From Spirochaetota bacterium (GTDB lineage Bacteria > Spirochaetota > Brachyspiria > Brachyspirales > JACRPF01), in the NCBI GenBank assembly GCA_016214035.1, contig JACRPF010000021.1, forward strand, positions 124,001 through 188,000: a stretch of DNA of 64,000 bases, given 5' to 3'. A program made the position numbers and the translations under genes. Position 1 is the first letter of the stretch. Each line of letters opens with the position of its first letter. Shown here one piece after another: positions 24,130 to 33,538 of this stretch. The notes under the pieces are model-generated. The model was given only the letters and a program-made list of their open reading frames with translations, ran no database searches and was not told the DNA's origin.

Positions 24130-25092
24130 ATGGCAAAAACCATCGAAGACCTTGCCAAACGCATCGGCGTAAGCTACACAACGATATCACGCGCCATCAA
24201 CCGGCCGCACCTGGTCCGCGAGGAAACACGCCGTAAAATTCGCGAAGCGATGGAACACTACGGCATTTTCCCGAACACAAGCGCACGCGGACTCAAACTC
24301 GGTCAGCCGAAAACCGTGGGACTCATGGTGGCCCGCAGCAGCAATTTCTTCTATTTAGAGATGGTAAATACGTTCCAGATGGAAGCGTACCGGCGCGGAT
24401 ATCTCCTGGTGCTGCACACCTATGATGCGGCGAAACCGGCCAAGGACACGCCGTTCGGCAGCCATATACCGCTCAACGGCATCATCGTGCAGGTCATGGA
24501 ACATGAAGCGCCGCTCCTGTCGGCCCTCGCGTCACAGCATGTGCCGCTGGTGAGTGTGAGCAACATACCCCGTGACGATATTCCGCTCGTTGCAAGCGAT
24601 GACGCATATAATATGAAGCAGCTCGCATCGGTAATGAAATCACGTATTACCGAATCTGATAATATTGCGTTTTTCTCCATTGCTCCGCAGAATTTCAGCG
24701 TAGAGGAACGTATCCGCGGCTTTTCGGCGGTACTGAACCGTGATGCCGCATCGTCCATACGCAATTTCGATTCATACGACGAAATGAACAGCGAGCTTGA
24801 ACATCTGATACAAACCCGAACACTCCCGCGCGTAATCATGGCGATGAACGATTACACTGCGGTAAAAATAATTCTGACGCTTACACGACAGGGCATACGC
24901 GTACCCGAGGATGTCATCGTAAGCGGTTATGACAACGTATCACTCGTCAGGGAAATGGGCATGTCGTTCCCCACCGTCGATCCGCTGCTCAGTATTCAGG
25001 CACGCACGACATTCGACATACTTGAGGCAATCAACAGCAGCAAACCGCTATCGGTAAAAAAGCATTTGGTAAAAGGAGAAGTCATTGCATGA
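24130..25092 (+). CDS. LacI-family transcriptional regulator of the glycan operon
   Basis: 320 residues from ATG 24130; the earlier in-frame ATG at 24085 lies inside the operator and is rejected. N-terminal HTH: TIEDLAKRIGVSYTTISRAI, then NRPHLVREETRRKI, the classic LacI/GalR reading head and hinge. The periplasmic-binding-like sensor domain follows (TVGLMVARSSNFFYLEMVNT ... PEDVIVSGYDN). It probably represses its own operon through O1 and releases on binding a sugar. Its stop overlaps the next start by 4 nt (ATGA, 25089-25092), so regulator and first hydrolase are translationally coupled. Confidence 0.93.
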   Translation: MAKTIEDLAKRIGVSYTTISRAINRPHLVREETRRKIREAMEHYGIFPNTSARGLKLGQPKTVGLMVARSSNFFYLEMVNTFQMEAYRRGYLLVLHTYDAAKPAKDTPFGSHIPLNGIIVQVMEHEAPLLSALASQHVPLVSVSNIPRDDIPLVASDDAYNMKQLASVMKSRITESDNIAFFSIAPQNFSVEERIRGFSAVLNRDAASSIRNFDSYDEMNSELEHLIQTRTLPRVIMAMNDYTAVKIILTLTRQGIRVPEDVIVSGYDNVSLVREMGMSFPTVDPLLSIQARTTFDILEAINSSKPLSVKKHLVKGEVIA

Positions 25093-28000
25093 AAACGATA
25101 ATACGTTCCTTCGTGTCGTCACTCATCATCATCACGGCGTGTTCGCTGATGCTCCCTGCCGCGGTGCTGTTTGAAGATACGTTCAACGCGCCATCGAGCG
25201 CGTGGCACGCGACGGCGGGAACATGGACGCCGGGTAACAGGGAGATCATATCAACCGGCGGCGGAAAATATGTAACCGGATCGGCGAAGTGGAAAAACTA
25301 CACGATTCGTATGCGTATATTCACCGAGAGCCCCGGAAAGGACACCTGGAATGTCGCGGGCATGCTTGTGCGCTATACCGATGAAAAAAACCACTATGCG
25401 GTTGTACTGCACACAACCGGCAAGATTGAGCTCGCGAAAATGCATAACGGCAAATGGCTCGATAATCGCGCGCATGCGCAGACGAAAAACGCAGCGGCAC
25501 AGTGGAGCGACCTGTCGGCGACGGTAACAGGCGGCACAATCACCGTAAGCGTTAACGGCGAAACGCTTATCACCTATACCGACCCCGAGCCGCTGCTCCG
25601 CGGCGGGATTGGACTTTTAAACAACGGTGCGAAGCAGGCGCGATTTGCCGCCGTCAATGTAACATCGGATGATGCCGCCGTAGTCCCGAAGAAAGCCGGA
25701 AGAACCACGGTGGGTATATTCACGAGAACATTATCCGGCGCAGCAGATGCTGAAACCGCACGTCTGTCAGCCGCATTCATCAAAGCGGGATATTCCGTAC
25801 TGCCGGTATCCGAAGACGATGCGGTCACCGAGGACATGGTATCAACGGATCGTTTTTTTCTGTACATCATTCCCGGCGCACAGCAGTATCCGGCGAACGG
25901 ATGTGCGGGTATAACGGAATTCATTTCACAAAAGGGTTCGCTTATCGTGACCGGCGGAGAAGCGTTCACCAAACCGCTGTATAAACGGACTACTCCGGGC
26001 GGCGGCTGGATTGACCGCGCCGGATATGAAGTGATGCTCAACTCGCTGCAGGCGGAATCTGTTGCGGTCAATTTCGAGAATACAATCAACTGGTCGTTCT
26101 CAGGAAACGATGCGGCGGGTTCCGGCGCGTCTATGACAATCGCACCCGACGGTGTGAAAGGGAATTGCACCGCGTATGAAGTAAAAAACCTCACCGGCTG
26201 GGCGACATACTACTCCCCCGTCATGGGTCCTGCTTTCCCTGCGGATCATGACGTACTCTGTCTCTGGGCGAAAGGAGATGCGGCAACACCGTCGATACTC
26301 ATCGAGCTGAATGAAAAGGACGGATCGCGCTGGCTCTATACATTGAAAATATCGCCTGAATGGAAATCGTACGCGATACCGTTTGAAGACTTCGTCTATT
26401 GGCACGACTCGCCGACCAAAAATACGCGCGGCGGATCCGGCGATACGCTGAAACCGAATCAGGTAGTTAAATTCAATTTCGGCATGGCGCTCGGCAATCA
26501 GTCGCTCAAGCGCGGAGAGTATCGATTCCGGATCGATGAACTCGGCAGCGCGAAAAATCCGCTGGGGTCGATACGTGCAGATATAAAACGCAACACGCCG
26601 CCGATCATAGAGACGATATCACCGTCGTACAAGGTATTCCCTTTGAGCAATATAAAAACACTTGTGTTGGAACAATCGCAGCGGATCGTACCCGCATCGC
26701 TTAGAATAACTGCAGCCGAAGGCATGTACGCGCCGATACGACGGCCGACGGGCGCCGGATTCACCGGAGCGAACAAGTGGCGATTCATCCCGCTCATAAA
26801 CGCTTTCGATGCGAACAGAGAATACCGCGGCTCACCGCTCTCGCTCATCATCACCGTGGCGGGCGGCGGCATACCGTCGCTTGCGGGCTTCTGCGGCGTG
26901 ACTCCCGACGCATCGATGACATCCGCGCTGATAGCGGCAGCTGAAAGGATTGCAGACGGCGTATTCCTCATCGAGGCGGGAAGCACGCGGTTCTCATATT
27001 ATCCCGACGAACCGGTAGCACTCGGCGCGCGCATCATGAACGCAGGCGATGGCAATGCGGATGTTTTGCTTCGCATTACGGTGCGTGCCGACGGGAAGAC
27101 GGTATTTCAAAAAGAGGAAAAAGTGTCGATTGAAAAAGGAGCTGTGACGAATCAGGCGATCAGCACATCGGCAACACTGCCTGCCGGAACCACCGGCACG
27201 GTCAGGACTGAACTCGTACGCGGCGGCGAGGTCATCGATGTTATCGAGCATGAGATCGGCATACTCCCGGCACGGAACTATACTCCGGCAGCCGACGAAT
27301 TCGTCACCGTACGCGGCAGCGATTTCTACTGTAAAGGAAAAAGATGGTATCCGAACGGCATCAATTACTGGCCGCTCAATGTATCGGGCCTTGAACCGGA
27401 TGTCTACAACGCCGGATGGCTTACACCCGGATTTTATAATCCCGAAGAGATAGAACGGGATCTCACGCTCATGAACAAACTCGGCATCAACATGGTGAGC
27501 ATACAGATGCAACGCACCAATGCGGCGCGCAATCTCCTCGACTTTTTCCGCCGCTGCGAACGTCACGACATCAAAGTAAACGGCTTTCTTGACGGAGCAA
27601 GTCCCACCGATTTCGAGGAATGGCTCGAATCGTCAATCATTCGAGAGGCGAATCTCGCGAATCAGAAGGCGCTGTTCGCCTACGACATCATCTGGGAAGC
27701 GAGCAATCACGTCTTCAACATAAAGAAACGCACACGATGGAATAAACAGTGGAACGAGTGGATCAAGGAACGATACGGCAGCATTGAAAACGCAATCAAA
27801 GACTGGAACCATTCGCCGGAGACAATACCCGAAGGCATAACGCAGCCGAAGCAGGAAGAGCTCATGAACGACGGCGCATGGCGTATCTACGTCGCCGCAT
27901 ACCGGCGCTTCATGGACGACTTCACCAGCCGCATCTGGAACGATGCGCACCGCAGAATAAAAAAGTACGACAGCAATCACCTCATCAGCTTCCGGCAGGG

Positions 28001-29021
28001 GAACACGACGTATTTCGATTTCGCATTCACGAGCCCGATGAAGCACATCGCGTTCGTCGAGCCGGAAGGTTACGGGTACCCTCATGACGACGAAACCTAT
28101 TATACGCTCGGATTTTCAACGCGTTATGTGCAGTTCACGTCGGGCGGCAAACCCGTGTACTGGTCGGAATTCGGAAAAAGCGTCTGGAACAGAGCGACGA
28201 TGCGTCCCGACGAGGCGCTTCAGAAGGTACAGGATGATTACAACGAAAAATACTACCGTATGCTGATGGACACGGGCGCGAACGGTCTCGCCCCCTGGTG
28301 GTGGCCGGGCGGATACCGCGTCAACGAGAAAAGCGATTTCGGCATCATGAACCCCGACGGTACGCCGCGGAAAACGGCGCTCATCGCTCAGGAATATGCG
28401 AAACGCATTACGTCGGATCGGACGGTACCGGCACCGGACGTATGGTTCGAATTCGACCGCGAGGCGCATGCCGGCGGTTACTGGCGCGCGGTGTTCAACG
28501 AAGGACGAGATGCATTCCGTGACGCCTGCATAAAAGGAAAAAACCTCGGAATAAAAACACCCGGCACCGGTACGGATTCGGCGAACACCCCCCTTGTCTC
28601 CGTGGGAAATACGACATATAATGGCAGTAATCCGCCGAAGTATCTGGACGCCGAGTTCAATTACCTCGCGGTGAAGATCGGCGATACGTGGACGAATATC
28701 TACGGGAGCGGCGGGTCTATCGCCCTTCCCGCGGGAAAACCGGTTACGGTGAAACTCTCGATCGGCAATATCGGCGAAGCCGTCTGGCTGTCGCCGAAAG
28801 CGGTGCCGGGTACGGGAGGCGTCTATGTGTCGACAAGAAGCGGCGATGCGGAGTTCCGGGAACCCATTATCGCGGACACGCCGCGGCTTGCTGATGCCGA
28901 GACCGGTTCTTTTACGCTGGTGCCGTCACTGCGTTCTTCCGCGCGTGTTGTGTTTGAAATGACCGCGCGCGACCGCATGTGGTTCGGCGAAAAATGGGAG
29001 ATAACGTTCGTTGCACACTAA
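25089..29021 (+). CDS. Secreted multidomain clan GH-A glycoside hydrolase
   Basis: 1310 residues. A signal peptide is followed by a concanavalin-like/LamG-type module (about 27-195: FEDTFNAPSSAWHATAGTWT). A glutamine-amidotransferase-like Rossmann module (about 205-300, TVGIFTRTLSG ... GSLIVTGG) comes next, then a CBM-like beta-sandwich (about 325-500), an Ig-like region (about 640-735) and a TIM-barrel hydrolase (about 743-1100). The barrel has the usual GH-A pair: acid/base candidate Glu870 (DIIWEAS) and nucleophile candidate Glu1027 (VYWSEFGKS). The family is near GH5/GH42/GH2 but not assignable by eye. A C-terminal beta domain (1150-1310) ends it. It is the first structural gene of the LacI operon and probably cleaves or trims an external polysaccharide. 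Confidence 0.8.
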   Translation: MKTIIRSFVSSLIIITACSLMLPAAVLFEDTFNAPSSAWHATAGTWTPGNREIISTGGGKYVTGSAKWKNYTIRMRIFTESPGKDTWNVAGMLVRYTDEKNHYAVVLHTTGKIELAKMHNGKWLDNRAHAQTKNAAAQWSDLSATVTGGTITVSVNGETLITYTDPEPLLRGGIGLLNNGAKQARFAAVNVTSDDAAVVPKKAGRTTVGIFTRTLSGAADAETARLSAAFIKAGYSVLPVSEDDAVTEDMVSTDRFFLYIIPGAQQYPANGCAGITEFISQKGSLIVTGGEAFTKPLYKRTTPGGGWIDRAGYEVMLNSLQAESVAVNFENTINWSFSGNDAAGSGASMTIAPDGVKGNCTAYEVKNLTGWATYYSPVMGPAFPADHDVLCLWAKGDAATPSILIELNEKDGSRWLYTLKISPEWKSYAIPFEDFVYWHDSPTKNTRGGSGDTLKPNQVVKFNFGMALGNQSLKRGEYRFRIDELGSAKNPLGSIRADIKRNTPPIIETISPSYKVFPLSNIKTLVLEQSQRIVPASLRITAAEGMYAPIRRPTGAGFTGANKWRFIPLINAFDANREYRGSPLSLIITVAGGGIPSLAGFCGVTPDASMTSALIAAAERIADGVFLIEAGSTRFSYYPDEPVALGARIMNAGDGNADVLLRITVRADGKTVFQKEEKVSIEKGAVTNQAISTSATLPAGTTGTVRTELVRGGEVIDVIEHEIGILPARNYTPAADEFVTVRGSDFYCKGKRWYPNGINYWPLNVSGLEPDVYNAGWLTPGFYNPEEIERDLTLMNKLGINMVSIQMQRTNAARNLLDFFRRCERHDIKVNGFLDGASPTDFEEWLESSIIREANLANQKALFAYDIIWEASNHVFNIKKRTRWNKQWNEWIKERYGSIENAIKDWNHSPETIPEGITQPKQEELMNDGAWRIYVAAYRRFMDDFTSRIWNDAHRRIKKYDSNHLISFRQGNTTYFDFAFTSPMKHIAFVEPEGYGYPHDDETYYTLGFSTRYVQFTSGGKPVYWSEFGKSVWNRATMRPDEALQKVQDDYNEKYYRMLMDTGANGLAPWWWPGGYRVNEKSDFGIMNPDGTPRKTALIAQEYAKRITSDRTVPAPDVWFEFDREAHAGGYWRAVFNEGRDAFRDACIKGKNLGIKTPGTGTDSANTPLVSVGNTTYNGSNPPKYLDAEFNYLAVKIGDTWTNIYGSGGSIALPAGKPVTVKLSIGNIGEAVWLSPKAVPGTGGVYVSTRSGDAEFREPIIADTPRLADAETGSFTLVPSLRSSARVVFEMTARDRMWFGEKWEITFVAH

Positions 29022-29051
29022 TTGATATCGATACGCAAGAGGAGTCAGAGG

Positions 29052-31055
29052 ATGCTAAGCAAGTTCATCGCGAAGGTCAAGGAATATCTGGGAATCATCA
29101 TCATCGGCGGGGCGTTCGTCACCGCGACGATAATCGTCTTCACCGCACAGCGGGGGAGCGAGGAGACGGTGCATATCGTTACCGCGGGTGAAACACTCGC
29201 CAAGATCGCCGATACCTATGAGACGACGGTTGAAAAGATATGTGAAGAGAACTATCCGGATATCTCCGAAAAGTATGTCCTTGAAGCCGGCACAAAAATA
29301 AAAATACCGAAGAACAGAAGCCGGAAGATCATCACGATACGGCTCGCGCACTGGCAGCTTGAGCCGGGCGTACGCGACGGCATCAACTTCATGGCGAAAG
29401 AATATCAGAAACTGCACCCGAATGTACGCGTGGTACAGAACGCGGTGCCGGAAACGACATACGGGCAGTGGTTCGTCACCCAGATGGTCGGCGGAACCCC
29501 CGCGGACCTCATGGAGATCGGCAAGGTCCCCTATTCGCTCCTGGTCACCTACTACATGCGCTATTTCACGCCGCTCACCGAATATGTCACACAGCCCAAT
29601 CCGTACAACGCGAACAATGAATTCGCCGGCATTCCGCTCCGTGACACCACCAAGGACGGTCTGAAAAACTGCTATATCCCCGAAGTGCAGGAATATATGG
29701 GCATCGGACTCTCGCAGTTCCTGGTGCGCATGTACTACAATAAAACCCTCCTTAAGCAGCTCGCCGGATATGACCGTGCCCCGAAGGATTGGCGCGAATT
29801 TCTCGACGTCTGCGAAAAGATCAGCAAACACAAGTTCATCAACCGCGTAACGCGGAAAACGCTTGATGAATGCGATCAGGGTATTCGGGAGTGCCGTGAA
29901 CGTCTGCAGCGCGGCGGCAGCGATGCGGCAATGGCGCAGGTGAATGCCAAGATGAAAGAAATCATCGCGAAAACGAACGCGCTCATGGCGACGATACCCT
30001 ATTATGTACCGGTGGCAAATTCCGGTGTACAAATGGGCCAGGTTGAGCATAACATGTTCAACGTGGTTACATCGAGGGGACGCGACCTCATCGACTTCAA
30101 CCATGACTGTTCGGTAAGCACCACGGAGACATATATCGGATTCAAGACGAAAAAAGTGAGTCTCGACTTCCCGCCCTATCGCGCAAAGTTCGCGCTCGTC
30201 TCCAATTTCTGCAGCTACTGCATTCCCGGATTCACCGGCCTCACGCGCGACGACGGCGTTCTCCTCTTCGTCCAGCAGCGCGGCATATTCATCTCAACCG
30301 GAACCTGGGATGCACAGATGCTGGAAGAGCAGGCAAAAGACAACGGGTTTGAAGTGGCCGTGATGGAATTCCCGATCCCGTCCAAGGATGATCCCGATTT
30401 CGGCAGATTCATGGAAGGTCCGGCGTACGAGGACCCCGCGACCGGTTTCATGTTCGGCTGCCCCACTCCTGAAAACGAACCGGAGAAACGCAAAGCTGCG
30501 ATCGATTTTCTTCTGTTCCTGACCGGCAAAGAAAACAACATAAAGCTCAACCAGATGATCGGCTGGATACCCTGTGTCTCGGGTGCTGAAGGCGCAGGCA
30601 TTCTCAAGCAGTTCAAGGCGCATTCCGAAGGCGTAACGCCGGCGCTTAACTTCGGCATCGGCGGCGAATCCATCATCAAATGGTCGCAGATGTATGCGCT
30701 CTATCAGGTTGGACAGATCTCGTTCGAAAAGATGCGCGACGAGTTCACACCCTATTACATTGAACGCGGTTATAACGATTATCTCACTGCCACGAAGAAT
30801 TGGCGGCGGAGCATGCTCACCGACGAGAAGATGATGTCGATGCTGCGCGCCCGCGCGTTCACCTCAACAAACGACAGGCAGAACAGCGAATACTGGACAA
30901 AATACCGCTACGTGATGCTTCGCCCGCTGACACGCGAAGTTGACGTAAGTTTTGAACAAAACCTCATGAAGCGGTCACAGCAGAAGGACTTCATGCCGCC
31001 GAATGCATATGAATATTCAGCAGAAGCGCTGCAGCGTATAAAAAACCGCCGATAA
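29052..31055 (+). CDS. Membrane-anchored LysM plus ABC-type solute-binding protein
   Basis: 667 residues from ATG 29052, preceded by GGAG; an earlier TTG (29022) is unlikely. One transmembrane segment (about 12-33, LGIIIIGGAFVTATIIVFTA) is followed by a LysM domain (about 40-88: VHIVTAGETLAKIADTYETT ... LEAGTKIKIP), a known peptidoglycan or chitin-oligomer binder. A family-1 type extracellular solute-binding domain follows (about 95-560: KEYQKLHPNVRVV, WFVTQMVGGTPADLMEIG, SKDDPDFGRF, AAIDFLLFLTGKE). Ordinary ABC sugar-binding proteins are free or lipid-anchored and have no LysM. No ABC permease or ATPase gene is in the window, so it either works with permeases elsewhere or is a sensor/surface binder. 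Confidence 0.85.
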   Translation: MLSKFIAKVKEYLGIIIIGGAFVTATIIVFTAQRGSEETVHIVTAGETLAKIADTYETTVEKICEENYPDISEKYVLEAGTKIKIPKNRSRKIITIRLAHWQLEPGVRDGINFMAKEYQKLHPNVRVVQNAVPETTYGQWFVTQMVGGTPADLMEIGKVPYSLLVTYYMRYFTPLTEYVTQPNPYNANNEFAGIPLRDTTKDGLKNCYIPEVQEYMGIGLSQFLVRMYYNKTLLKQLAGYDRAPKDWREFLDVCEKISKHKFINRVTRKTLDECDQGIRECRERLQRGGSDAAMAQVNAKMKEIIAKTNALMATIPYYVPVANSGVQMGQVEHNMFNVVTSRGRDLIDFNHDCSVSTTETYIGFKTKKVSLDFPPYRAKFALVSNFCSYCIPGFTGLTRDDGVLLFVQQRGIFISTGTWDAQMLEEQAKDNGFEVAVMEFPIPSKDDPDFGRFMEGPAYEDPATGFMFGCPTPENEPEKRKAAIDFLLFLTGKENNIKLNQMIGWIPCVSGAEGAGILKQFKAHSEGVTPALNFGIGGESIIKWSQMYALYQVGQISFEKMRDEFTPYYIERGYNDYLTATKNWRRSMLTDEKMMSMLRARAFTSTNDRQNSEYWTKYRYVMLRPLTREVDVSFEQNLMKRSQQKDFMPPNAYEYSAEALQRIKNRR

Positions 31056-31093
31056 CCGGAGCGAACCGATGCCGCAGATGAAAAGCAGCAGCA

Positions 31094-31113
31094 AATGGCA
31101 TTCGTATAGCATA
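31094..31113. promoter_or_regulatory. Second LacI-type operator candidate (O2)
   Basis: AATGGCATTCGTATAGCATA matches O1 at 16 of 20 positions, including the left half-site AATGGCAT and the central CGTAT. It lies in the 104-bp gap before the GH99/71-like gene, the longest gap inside the operon, so an internal LacI-controlled promoter or a looping site is plausible. Confidence 0.5.
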
Positions 31114-31159
31114 TCGCGGGACTTATCACTCTCCCATAATAATATCGGAGGATAAACGC

Positions 31160-33511
31160 ATGAGACATCTATATCTGATAGCACTGGCAGCAGGTATTCT
31201 TTCCATCGCTTCCGCGGATGATTTTACCGGCGCGCGCGTGTCCGTATCTCCTGCCGAAAAACAGATATCGCACGGCATTGTCTGGCAGAAGGAAAACAAG
31301 GAATCCGTATATGAAACGGTTACGCGTGATGGAAAAACGGCGATACGCGAAAAGAAGATGATGTATTTCGCGGTCACCGATGAACGGTTCAAAAAAGGAG
31401 CACTGCCGCTTCTGAGGATTGATATCGCGTATTTCGACGAGGGTAAAGGCGTTATCGTAATGAAATATGATTCATCCGACGCCTCGATAAATCCCGGCCC
31501 GAATGCCGGCGTATGGAAAGGTAAAAAAGCGCTGACACTTACCGACACACGTACATGGACGAATGCATCGATATTCATCAGCGACGCATATTTTGCCGGC
31601 CGCTGCAACGGCGGCGACTTCCGGTTCGAATGTAAAACGCCGCTCATCATCTCCGCGGTCACCATCACCGCCGCAGACGACGCGTCGCAGGAGAAAGCCC
31701 GCATGAGGACGAACAACGCCGCACCCGCTGTAGAGCAGTTCACGCTCACGTATGACGAAGTCGTCGCCAAGCTCGCGTTCTATGTCGGCATCGCGAAGGA
31801 AAACACCGCCGCATCGACGCTCACCGGGTCGGTCATGTGCGGCTATCAGGGATGGCACGGCGCCCCCGGCGACGGCTCGGGCCGCGGCTGGGTGCATTAC
31901 CAGGAGCACATCACCTTCGAACCCGGTGACTGCCATGTTGACTACTGGCCCGATGTGCGCGGTTTCGACGCGGACGAAAAATATGCCACACCGTTCAAGC
32001 ACCGTGACGGAAGTACCGCTTATGTGTTCAGCGCAATGAACAGAAAGACCGTGGACCGTCACTTCGCGTGGATGGAGGACAATGGCATCGACGGCGCGTT
32101 CGTCCAGCGTTTTGCGTCGGTCGTAAAAAATCCCGCGACACTGTACAAAAACAACACCGTTCTCATGAACGTACGCGCCGCTGCAAACGCTCGTGGACGA
32201 AGCTACGCCGTGATGTACGATCTTTCCGGTGCGAAAGACACGGATATACTGATCAACGACTGGAAAATACTGGTCAGCAAGATGGGCATCGGCAAGGACC
32301 CGAACGACAAGGCGTACCAAAGACATAACGGCAGGCCTGTTGTCGCGCTCTGGGGTCTCTTCGCCGACAGGGAATACAGCATAGCTACCTTTGAACGTCT
32401 CGTCGATTTCATGAAAAACGATCCCGTCCACGGCGGATTCTCGATAAAGCTCGGCGTCAATAACAATTGGCGTACGGGTACCGGAGCGAATGCGGATCGC
32501 GTTCGAAAGATCATCGCGCAGGGCGACATCGTCTCTCCGTGGACCGTCGGGCGTTATTCCTCCATCGACCAGGCGGAATTGTTCTATGCATTCAATAATA
32601 AACCCGATCAGGATTGGTGCCGCGCGAACGGCAAAGACTACATGCCCGTCATTTTCCCCGGATTCAGCTGGTATAACATGCACGACGGCGCTACACCGCT
32701 CGGCGCGATACCGCGTCTGCAGGGACGCTTCTTCTGGAAACAGATCACGCTGGCAAAAGAAGCGGGCGCGAGCATGCTCTATGTAGCCATGTTCGATGAG
32801 ATCGATGAAGGAACCGCTATTTACAAGGTGGACAACGATCCGCCCGTATGCGACGGAACGGTGACCAAATTCCTCGATTACGAAGGACTTCCCAACGACC
32901 AGTATCTCTGGCTTTCGGGTATGGCAAAAAAGCTGCTCGCCAACGGCATTCCGCCGACCGCACTCCCGCCCGCGCGAAAGGGTGTATCGATCAGCTATAA
33001 ACCGCTAGACGCAAACGGACTTGCACCGGGACTCAATGAAATATCCGTCATACTTGAAAAACAGCAGATTAGCAGAGGCATCATCATGCAGGAACGGGGG
33101 ATTGAAACGCTCAACATCCCGGTGACGAGGAACGGCCGCAGCGGTTGGATGAGCAAAGCACTCGGCGATAAAGACGGCGGACGCAAGGTATATCTGAAGA
33201 TCGATTATTCGGAATTCCGGGGAAAAACGGTGCCGCCGCTGACGCTCGAGATCGATTATTTCGACGACTGCGCCGCCACAGTACGCGTGGTGTACGACTC
33301 GCGGGATTTCTCATACAACCCCGGAACAGCGAATCCCGGAGCATGGAAAGAGGCAGGGAGTTTTCAGACGGGAACCGGCGGCGCATGGAAAACGGCCGCC
33401 ATCACGGTATCGGACCCGCTTTTCGCCGGACGATGCAACGGCAATGACATTCGTCTTGAATTCGGCGCCGGCGCTGATCTTGTCATCGGCGCAGTACGCC
33501 TGAAAAAGTAA
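31160..33511 (+). CDS. Secreted GH99/71-like protein flanked by two YFDEG-GRCNG domains
   Basis: 783 residues; ATG 31160 with GGAGG upstream and a signal peptide to about residue 20. Residues 24-170 and about 630-783 are two copies of the recurring domain (YFDEG at 91-95, GRCNG at 147-151; second copy YFDDC at 700). Between them is a TIM-barrel region of the GH99/71-like type. It starts at GSVMCGYQGWHGAPGDGSGR and carries FDEIDEGTA (Glu547, Glu550), which matches the EWHEGT-type pair of GH99 endo-alpha-mannosidases/mannanases. The inferred role is endo-cleavage of an alpha-mannosidic polysaccharide, with the flanking domains as binding modules. GH71 (alpha-1,3-glucanase) cannot be excluded. 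Confidence 0.8.
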   Translation: MRHLYLIALAAGILSIASADDFTGARVSVSPAEKQISHGIVWQKENKESVYETVTRDGKTAIREKKMMYFAVTDERFKKGALPLLRIDIAYFDEGKGVIVMKYDSSDASINPGPNAGVWKGKKALTLTDTRTWTNASIFISDAYFAGRCNGGDFRFECKTPLIISAVTITAADDASQEKARMRTNNAAPAVEQFTLTYDEVVAKLAFYVGIAKENTAASTLTGSVMCGYQGWHGAPGDGSGRGWVHYQEHITFEPGDCHVDYWPDVRGFDADEKYATPFKHRDGSTAYVFSAMNRKTVDRHFAWMEDNGIDGAFVQRFASVVKNPATLYKNNTVLMNVRAAANARGRSYAVMYDLSGAKDTDILINDWKILVSKMGIGKDPNDKAYQRHNGRPVVALWGLFADREYSIATFERLVDFMKNDPVHGGFSIKLGVNNNWRTGTGANADRVRKIIAQGDIVSPWTVGRYSSIDQAELFYAFNNKPDQDWCRANGKDYMPVIFPGFSWYNMHDGATPLGAIPRLQGRFFWKQITLAKEAGASMLYVAMFDEIDEGTAIYKVDNDPPVCDGTVTKFLDYEGLPNDQYLWLSGMAKKLLANGIPPTALPPARKGVSISYKPLDANGLAPGLNEISVILEKQQISRGIIMQERGIETLNIPVTRNGRSGWMSKALGDKDGGRKVYLKIDYSEFRGKTVPPLTLEIDYFDDCAATVRVVYDSRDFSYNPGTANPGAWKEAGSFQTGTGGAWKTAAITVSDPLFAGRCNGNDIRLEFGAGADLVIGAVRLKK

Positions 33512-33538
33512 CACCGCTTACGGCAGTAAGGAGACATT

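Noticed and set aside
28979-29191. Small frames overlapping the start of the LysM protein
   Set aside because: They are out-of-frame shadows of the large gene.
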